The position numbers and the translations under genes are program-made. Positions 44,257-48,373 of a stretch of 48,373 bases of DNA are shown here, one piece after another. This stretch comes from Candidatus Poseidoniales archaeon (GTDB taxonomy: Archaea > Thermoplasmatota > Poseidoniia > Poseidoniales > Thalassarchaeaceae). Location: positions 1,957-50,329 of the forward strand of contig QQSB01000064.1 in assembly GCA_003602515.1 (NCBI GenBank). The letters run 5' to 3'. How positions within the stretch are numbered: position 1 is the stretch's first letter; each line of letters starts with the position of its first letter. The notes below the pieces were generated by a model. The model saw only the letters and a list, made by a program, of their open reading frames with translations. It ran no database searches and had not been told where the DNA came from.

Positions 44257-44314
44257 GCTCCCACCTGATTCGGCCCATATTCTTCTTCAGATTCCAAACG
44301 TAGTCGTACTTTCT

Positions 44315-45916
44315 CTATGAACTCGGACCAGTCATATCCCTGGGTTTCACCCAGTCTGTGAACTGATCATCGCTGAGTAGCTCGAGTTCGATAGCGCTCT
44401 CTCTCAGAGTCAATCCTTTCTCATGAGCGTTCTTCGCTATCTTAGCAGCATTGTCATACCCTATGTGAGGGTTAAGTGCGGTCACTAACATCAATGAGTT
44501 CTCCAAATGGTCAGATATTTTCTCTTTGTTCGCTTCCAAGCCAGCAACACACTTGTCGGAGAAAGACACGCAAGTGTCAGAAAGTAGCCTTATGCTGTGC
44601 AAGAGATTGTGTATCATCATGGGTTTGAAAACGTTCAATTCGAAGTTCCCCTGACTGCCACCAATTGAAATTGCAACGTGATTTCCCATCACCTGGCAGC
44701 AAATCATTGTCATCGCCTCAGATTGAGTGGGATTCACCTTTCCGGGCATGATACTGGATCCTGGCTCATTGGCTGGAAGGGCAAGCTCTCCGAATCCACA
44801 CCTAGGACCAGAGCCTAGCCATCGAATATCATTGGCGATTTTCATTAGAGATGCTGAGAGAGTGTTGAGGGAACCTGAGGCGGCAACGATTGCATCGTGT
44901 GCGGCTAGTTGAGCGAACTTGTTTTCAGCACTAATGAATGGTAGACTCGTCTTTTCAGCTATCTTCTCAGCAACCAGGTCTGCGAAGTCGGGATGTGTAT
45001 TCAGCCCCGTGCCAACTGCAGTTCCACCCAGTGCTAGCTCTAGTAGGTCATTCAGTGATGATTGGATTCTAATTAGATCAGCGTCCAGCATTGAGACATA
45101 TGCTCCGAACTCCTGGCCCAGAGTTAGCGGGACGGCATCCATGAGATGGGTTCGACCAATCTTGACAATGTCCTCGAACTCGTCGGCCTTTTCATCCAGA
45201 GAGGTTCGTAATGTCTGAACGGATGGTATTAGTCGATGTTGGATCTCCTCGGCTGCAGCGATATGCATTGCAGTAGGGAATGTGTCATTACTCGATTGAG
45301 CGCGGTTAACATGATCATTTGGGTGAACTGGAGATTTGCTACCCAGTTTCCCTCCTGAAGACTCGATGGCCCTATTTGCAATTACCTCGTTTGCATTCAT
45401 GTTGGTCTGAGTCCCGGAACCCGTCTGCCAAATTCTTAGGGGGAAGTGGTCATCTAGAGATCCGGAAATTACCTCTTCACACGACTCTGAGATAAGTTTT
45501 CCAATATCATCGTCAAGAGCTCCGAGCATTACGTTTGTGTCCGCGGCTGCCTGCTTAAGGATGCCAAATGCTCTGATGATAGATCGTGGCATTTGGTCCT
45601 CGCCGATATTGAAATTGATTAGCGATCTAGCAGTTTGTGCGCCGAAATACCTATCTGCAGGTACCTCGATTTCTCCCATTGTGTCTGCCTCGATCCTAAC
45701 CTTGCCAGGAATACCCTGAGGATTCCTGGCGACGACGGGTTTGGAAGTGATGTGAGAGGATTTTGACCCTGAGAGGGACGTCTCAATCATCTTCGAGATA
45801 GTTGCTGATCTTCCTTTATCGCGACCCTGTCCAACTCGCGCATCCAATCTTCTAGCCAGATCCTCAGGAATACTAACGGTAATTATTCTACGATCGCCTA
45901 CACGATGCTTTGCCAT
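44315..45916 (-). CDS. fumC: Class II fumarase with N-terminal ribbon-helix-helix DNA-binding domain
   Basis: Hydrates fumarate to malate in the TCA cycle. 533 residues. About 72-533 is a complete class II fumarase (about 462 residues, the normal length): [51 protein letters not shown] (254-263) and the signature [11 protein letters not shown] (386-396). Residues 9-48, [20 protein letters not shown]...[13 protein letters not shown], form a ribbon-helix-helix (CopG/MetJ-like) domain joined by a linker of about 24 residues. The frame is continuous and the ATG at 45916 follows an AT-rich promoter with 11-bp-spaced TTAATAA repeats. An internal start near ATG 45679 (MGEIEV) would cut conserved residues, so the fusion looks real. 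It probably binds its own promoter. Confidence 0.9.
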   Translation of the reverse strand: MAKHRVGDRRIITVSIPEDLARRLDARVGQGRDKGRSATISKMIETSLSGSKSSHITSKPVVARNPQGIPGKVRIEADTMGEIEVPADRYFGAQTARSLINFNIGEDQMPRSIIRAFGILKQAAADTNVMLGALDDDIGKLISESCEEVISGSLDDHFPLRIWQTGSGTQTNMNANEVIANRAIESSGGKLGSKSPVHPNDHVNRAQSSNDTFPTAMHIAAAEEIQHRLIPSVQTLRTSLDEKADEFEDIVKIGRTHLMDAVPLTLGQEFGAYVSMLDADLIRIQSSLNDLLELALGGTAVGTGLNTHPDFADLVAEKIAEKTSLPFISAENKFAQLAAHDAIVAASGSLNTLSASLMKIANDIRWLGSGPRCGFGELALPANEPGSSIMPGKVNPTQSEAMTMICCQVMGNHVAISIGGSQGNFELNVFKPMMIHNLLHSIRLLSDTCVSFSDKCVAGLEANKEKISDHLENSLMLVTALNPHIGYDNAAKIAKNAHEKGLTLRESAIELELLSDDQFTDWVKPRDMTGPSS

Positions 45917-45923
45917 GTTATTT

Positions 45924-45944
45924 TTATTAACAACTTATTAATAA
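45924..45944 (-). promoter_or_regulatory. AT-rich promoter/operator with two TTAATAA repeats 11 bp apart
   Basis: On the minus strand TTAATAA occurs at 45941-45935 and 45930-45924, one helical turn apart, and the first copy lies inside the palindrome TTATTAATAA (45935-45944). This is 8-28 nt before the fumarase ATG, in an otherwise about 48% GC sequence. It can hold the TATA box and also an operator for a ribbon-helix-helix dimer pair, which binds direct repeats on one DNA face. Confidence 0.5.
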
Positions 45945-45962
45945 AATTATCCATTGTCAGTT

Positions 45963-46445
45963 TCAGACCCTTTCTACCTTGATTATCTTCTGAGGTGAGG
46001 ACGGTCTGTCACCTGGTAGCGTCTCTGTGGATTCGATTGCTCGCACTACTTCCATTCCCTTGGCGACCTCTCCGAAAACTGCATGTCTGCCATCTAGCCA
46101 GGGAGTGAGAACTGTGGTGAGGAAGAATTGCGACCCTCCCGTGTTAGGTCCTGCATTTGCCATCGAGAAAATCCCGGGCTTGTCATGCTTCTTCTCCAAT
46201 GCTGAGCGCTCGCAGGGAATTTTCCAACCCGGGCCTCCAGTTCCTGCCCTTCCATTGTTAGGGTCTGTTGAGTGAGGGCATCCTCCTTGTATCATGAAGT
46301 CCTTTATCACACGGTGAAAGTGCATTCCATCATAGAAACCGTCATCTACCAATTTTAGGAAATTCCCGGTAGTCTCTGGGCATTCGTCAGTATACAGCTC
46401 TATGTCTATTTCTCCAGCACTAGTAGTCATCCTCACGTAGGTCAT
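45963..46445 (-). CDS. Cyclophilin-type peptidyl-prolyl isomerase
   Basis: 160 residues from ATG 46445 (MTYVRMTTSAGEIDIELY); the track's TTG at 46472 adds nine residues unsupported by the family. FHRVIKDFMIQGG contains the catalytic Arg and the FxxxQGG motif, GIFSMANAGPNTGGSQFFLTT the Q/N active-site strand, and LDGRHAVFGEV the conserved W/H region. No signal peptide, so it acts in the cytoplasm on prolyl bonds of folding proteins. It is the last gene of pyrE-csaA-ppi, 45 bp after csaA. Confidence 0.95.
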   Translation of the reverse strand: MTYVRMTTSAGEIDIELYTDECPETTGNFLKLVDDGFYDGMHFHRVIKDFMIQGGCPHSTDPNNGRAGTGGPGWKIPCERSALEKKHDKPGIFSMANAGPNTGGSQFFLTTVLTPWLDGRHAVFGEVAKGMEVVRAIESTETLPGDRPSSPQKIIKVERV

Positions 46446-46490
46446 ATTGTGTTTCGGTCGTTCCAAGTTCAATATGGTATGGATGACGTA

Positions 46491-46889
46491 CTATGCTACT
46501 GTTGATCCAGGAGATGTTCCCTCTGGGAGTTCCAGAAGTCTCACGGATCCATCTGGATCGAGGGCTCCAAGAATTAGAAATTGGGACACGAAACCGGTTG
46601 GAAGTGTCTTTTCTCCGAGATTTATCACAGCAACTACTGATTTTCCGATTAACTGGGATCTGGAATAGTTGGTAATTTGTGCAGAGCTCCATAGTTTTCC
46701 GACCACGGGTCCGAAATCCACTCTGATCTTGTAAGACGGTTTCCTCATCTCCGGGAACTCTTGAACATCAACGACTACTCCGGTCCTCATGTCTACGGAG
46801 AAAAATTCTCCAATCCCAATATACTCCTTTCTTTCTATCTTGGATGGATGATACGGTAGGCTCTCTGAGTCTATTTCATGCTGACCCAT
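46491..46889 (-). CDS. csaA: CsaA-like tRNA-binding / chaperone protein
   Basis: 132 residues. FFSVDMRTGVVVDVQEFPEMRKPSYKIRVDFG, LWSSAQITNYSRSQLIGKSVVAVINLGEKTLPTGFVSQFLILGA is the EMAP-like OB-fold tRNA-binding domain in its CsaA form (SSAQIT, MetRS C-terminal-like). Bacterial CsaA is a homodimer reported to bind tRNA and to assist protein export; the archaeal role is not settled. A 20-residue N-terminal extension precedes the domain. ATG 46889 lies 4 bp after the pyrE stop. Next to a cyclophilin, a folding or tRNA-handling role is reasonable. Confidence 0.9.
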   Translation of the reverse strand: MGQHEIDSESLPYHPSKIERKEYIGIGEFFSVDMRTGVVVDVQEFPEMRKPSYKIRVDFGPVVGKLWSSAQITNYSRSQLIGKSVVAVINLGEKTLPTGFVSQFLILGALDPDGSVRLLELPEGTSPGSTVA

Positions 46890-46893
46890 TTGT

Positions 46894-47478
46894 TCAACTC
46901 GAGATTTCTGACTTGAGAGTGAGTGGGGTAAGGGTAATTCCTGCTTCTTGGAATGCGTCTAGTCCTCCCTCCTGTCTATCCAATATGGTGATGCAGGATG
47001 TCACATCGCACCCCATCTCAATTAGTCTCTGAGCAGCCTTCAATGCTGATCCTCCCGTAGTGGTCACGTCTTCCAATAGTACTATTCTATGGCCACTCTG
47101 AAGGCTAGCTCCCTCTATTCCAGGTGGATTTCCAGTCTTCCTGCCTCCTCTTCCCTTAGGCTCCTTCCTGACTATGAATCCCTTGAGCGAAGAGCCTCGT
47201 CCGGCCTTTGCAATTGCAATTCCAGTGAGCGGTACCGCTCCCAGTTCCAGTCCACCAACAGCATCTACTTGTCCTATTTTCTCAATTTGATGATGGATTA
47301 GCACCCCCAATAGATGGGCACATTCGGGATCCATCATCACTGGCTTCATGTCGAAGAAGTGCTTGCTCTTCCTTCCACTAGCAAGGGTAAAGTTCTCATT
47401 TTCGGAGTAAAGATAGGCCAAGTCTCTAATCCTCTCGATCAGTCTTTCTCTCGCCTGCTCTACAGTAGTTGATGTCAT
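46894..47478 (-). CDS. pyrE: Orotate phosphoribosyltransferase
   Basis: Transfers PRPP ribose phosphate to orotate in de novo UMP synthesis. 194 residues. FTLASGRKSKHFFDMKPVMM is the substrate-binding N-terminal block, GGLELGAVPLTGIAIA and FIVRKEPKGRG the flexible-loop region, and HRIVLLEDVTTTGGSALKAAQ the PRPP-binding motif with the two acidic residues (ED). OMP decarboxylase is not fused and not nearby. ATG 47478; it leads pyrE-csaA-cyclophilin and diverges from the DNA polymerase gene. Confidence 0.96.
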   Translation of the reverse strand: MTSTTVEQARERLIERIRDLAYLYSENENFTLASGRKSKHFFDMKPVMMDPECAHLLGVLIHHQIEKIGQVDAVGGLELGAVPLTGIAIAKAGRGSSLKGFIVRKEPKGRGGRKTGNPPGIEGASLQSGHRIVLLEDVTTTGGSALKAAQRLIEMGCDVTSCITILDRQEGGLDAFQEAGITLTPLTLKSEISS

Positions 47479-47606
47479 CCTACCTGAAATGGCCTAGACG
47501 AAATGGCATGAAGGTTGCCTTAGTTGAAGTGGTTTTTCGACGAGAAGTCGGTCAATGTTCTTGGACGGCCGTGTCCGAGTCGAGGATGCTGTAGCGAGGA
47601 AGAGCC

Positions 47607-48373
47607 ATGACCAAAAACCCCAAAATCGCGGAAATGGACATTGACAGGCTCGAGTCAGAGCGGTCCTCTTACTATGAATCGTTAGACGAGGGGATTGAGC
47701 AGGCGTATGCAATTGCCAGTGTTGCAAAGAAGAAGGGTTTGGATTTCTCAGAGTCGGTTGAAATCCCTCGGGCCTCGGATCTGGCTAGCAGGACAGAGAA
47801 GTTGCTCGAAGACCCATATCTATTCATTGACCCAACAAAGAGGAGTCAGGCGCCTTTGAAAATCGAGAGTAAACTCAGGGGTCTTCTTCACAAGCACGAT
47901 AGGGAAACGGCTGCAATCATGATTGCAATTTCTGTGACAAAGGAGATGCATGCAGCAACAGGTGACAGGCGTAGAGCTATTGATTCCGGTCTGAGAGTTG
48001 GTTTAGCAGTACTCACCGAAGCAGTTCTAGTTGCCCCTCTGGATGGGATTGGGGATGTCAGAATCATGAGCAATGCTGATGGTTCTGAGTTTCTTTCAAT
48101 TGACTTCTGTGGTCCGATTCGGGCTGCAGGTGGTACAGCCCAAGCCCTAGGTGTCCTAATTGGGGATATTCTTCGAAGGGAAATAGGAGTAGGCAGGTAT
48201 ATCCCAACGATACCCGAAGTAGAGAGAGTGAAGGAAGAGTTTGGCCTATATCGTGCTAATCTCCAATACAAGCCTCCTCCAGAGGAGACCGAGACTATTG
48301 TCAGAGAGTGCCCGGTGATGATTAACGGCGAAGAGACCGAGAGAATGGAATGTGCTGGCTACAAAGAAGTCAA
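47607..48373 (+). CDS. polC: D-family DNA polymerase, large subunit DP2 (N-terminal part; runs off the window)
   Basis: The frame is open from ATG 47607 to the right edge (255 codons), so the ORF track lacks it. SERSSYYESLDEGIEQAYAIA opens the archaeal DP2 N-terminus. DFCGPIRAAGGTAQALGVL is the highly conserved GPIRxAGGTAQAL block, and VRECPVMINGEETERMECAGYKEV also fits. DP2 is the catalytic chain of PolD, the replicative polymerase of Euryarchaeota and several other archaea. GAGGAAGAG upstream is the Shine-Dalgarno. Catalytic Asp residues and any inteins would lie beyond the window. It diverges from pyrE across 128 bp. Confidence 0.95.
   Translation, partial: MTKNPKIAEMDIDRLESERSSYYESLDEGIEQAYAIASVAKKKGLDFSESVEIPRASDLASRTEKLLEDPYLFIDPTKRSQAPLKIESKLRGLLHKHDRETAAIMIAISVTKEMHAATGDRRRAIDSGLRVGLAVLTEAVLVAPLDGIGDVRIMSNADGSEFLSIDFCGPIRAAGGTAQALGVLIGDILRREIGVGRYIPTIPEVERVKEEFGLYRANLQYKPPPEETETIVRECPVMINGEETERMECAGYKEV

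Larger units (their letters stand above)
43700..44260 (+). ncRNA. Large structured non-coding RNA candidate, family not recognised
   Basis: About 560 nt without a credible ORF but full of local stems: CCGCTCC/GGAGTGG (43704-43720); GCGC-ttcg-GCGC (43728-43739) extended by GTGAG/CTCGC; GCCTCG-aaac-CGAGGC (43763-43778); CCGAGA/TCTCGG (43786-43807); GCGTC-tgtg-GACGC (43820-43833); CCTGGGCC-ttcg-GGCCCAGG (44174-44193) nested in CCGGG/CCCGG (44165-44203); AACAGGGGG/CCCCCTGTT (44217-44256). Both tetraloops read cUUCGg only on the plus strand, so the RNA is plus-sense. The middle is purine-rich with repeated GAAACGAAG motifs and a 21-nt direct repeat. I looked for RNase P (GAGGAAAGUCC), SRP helix 8 (GGAAGGAAGCAGCC) and rRNA signatures and found none. 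ORFs in the track here are low-complexity shadows. Ends are estimates. Confidence 0.65.

Noticed and set aside
43700-44260. RNase P RNA or SRP RNA identity for the structured RNA
   Set aside because: No GAGGAAAGUCC-type CR I paired with a CR V, and no SRP helix-8 loop. Isolated look-alikes (ggaggaaac, ggaaggaaaagc, attcggccc) lack the required partners.
43636-44303. Six overlapping ORFs (60-165 aa) in the RNA region
   Set aside because: Low-complexity Ser/Pro/Phe- or Arg/Gly/Glu-rich translations on both strands, no start signals, and the stretch is better explained as structured RNA.
1-48373. CRISPR arrays, insertion sequences, integrases, prophage or att sites
   Set aside because: No regular repeat-spacer pattern, transposase or integrase motif, or tRNA-flanked direct repeat was seen anywhere in the window.

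Overview
The window is a slice of an archaeal chromosome, most likely from a marine Thermoplasmatota lineage such as Marine Group II (Poseidoniales) or a close relative. The archaeal core is clear: ribosomal proteins uS13-uS4-uS11 followed by RNA polymerase subunit D, an archaeal pantoate kinase, a type 2 methionine aminopeptidase, and the start of the D-family DNA polymerase large subunit. Many starts follow a GAGGTGA-type Shine-Dalgarno. Mixed in are bacterial-looking genes: a bacterial-type LeuRS, homodimeric pyruvate dehydrogenase E1, MaeB fused to a phosphotransacetylase domain, class II fumarase, and BolA with a CGFS glutaredoxin. This mix is typical of planktonic heterotrophic archaea with much bacterial gene import. 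The lineage call is inference; there is no rRNA gene in the window.

Layout. 1-7832 (minus): one giant secreted protein, at least 2610 codons, running off the left edge. It has a signal peptide, many beta-propeller repeats and then fibronectin-III-like domains. The supplied ORF track misses it because its stop lies outside. 8021-11901: convergent maeB and pckA, the C4/C3 anaplerotic node, sharing their last bases. 12006-16794: a 1259-residue protein with nearly 40 membrane spans, then a membrane-anchored protein ending in an FKBP-like domain. 16837-18138: a THUMP-like methyltransferase. 18200-21641: rps13-rps4-rps11-rpoD and pantoate kinase.

21646-25952 (minus): leuS, a DCC-family thiol protein, and an archaeal homologue of eukaryotic CDIN1/C15orf41 (TPD motif nuclease fold). 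26026: a metallo-beta-lactamase fold hydrolase. 26735-31750 (minus): a tight cluster of a zinc-ribbon/EF-hand/TPR-like protein, a GNAT acetyltransferase, aceE and a LETM1-like protein. 31809-35939 (plus): UPF1-like helicase, RDD membrane protein, TsaC/Sua5 and MetAP2. 36100-37693 (minus): bolA-grx-EamA transporter with overlapping junctions. 37730-40887: rpe, thioredoxin, a winged-helix STAND ATPase and a ferritin-like protein. 40995-43605: M32 carboxypeptidase and a PQQ-like propeller.

43606-44314 is the only long gene-free stretch. It looks like a single plus-strand structured RNA of about 560 nt with two cUUCGg hairpins, several further perfect stems, an exact 21-nt direct repeat and an archaeal promoter upstream. 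I could not match it to RNase P, SRP RNA or rRNA. 44315-45916 (minus) is a fumarase carrying an N-terminal ribbon-helix-helix DNA-binding domain. Its promoter has two TTAATAA repeats exactly 11 bp apart, suggesting an autoregulated enzyme. 45963-47478 (minus) is pyrE-csaA-cyclophilin, and polD large subunit begins at 47607 and leaves the window.

The RNA at 43.7-44.26 kb and the RHH-fumarase are the best candidates for undescribed biology; the CDIN1 homologue and the giant surface protein come next.
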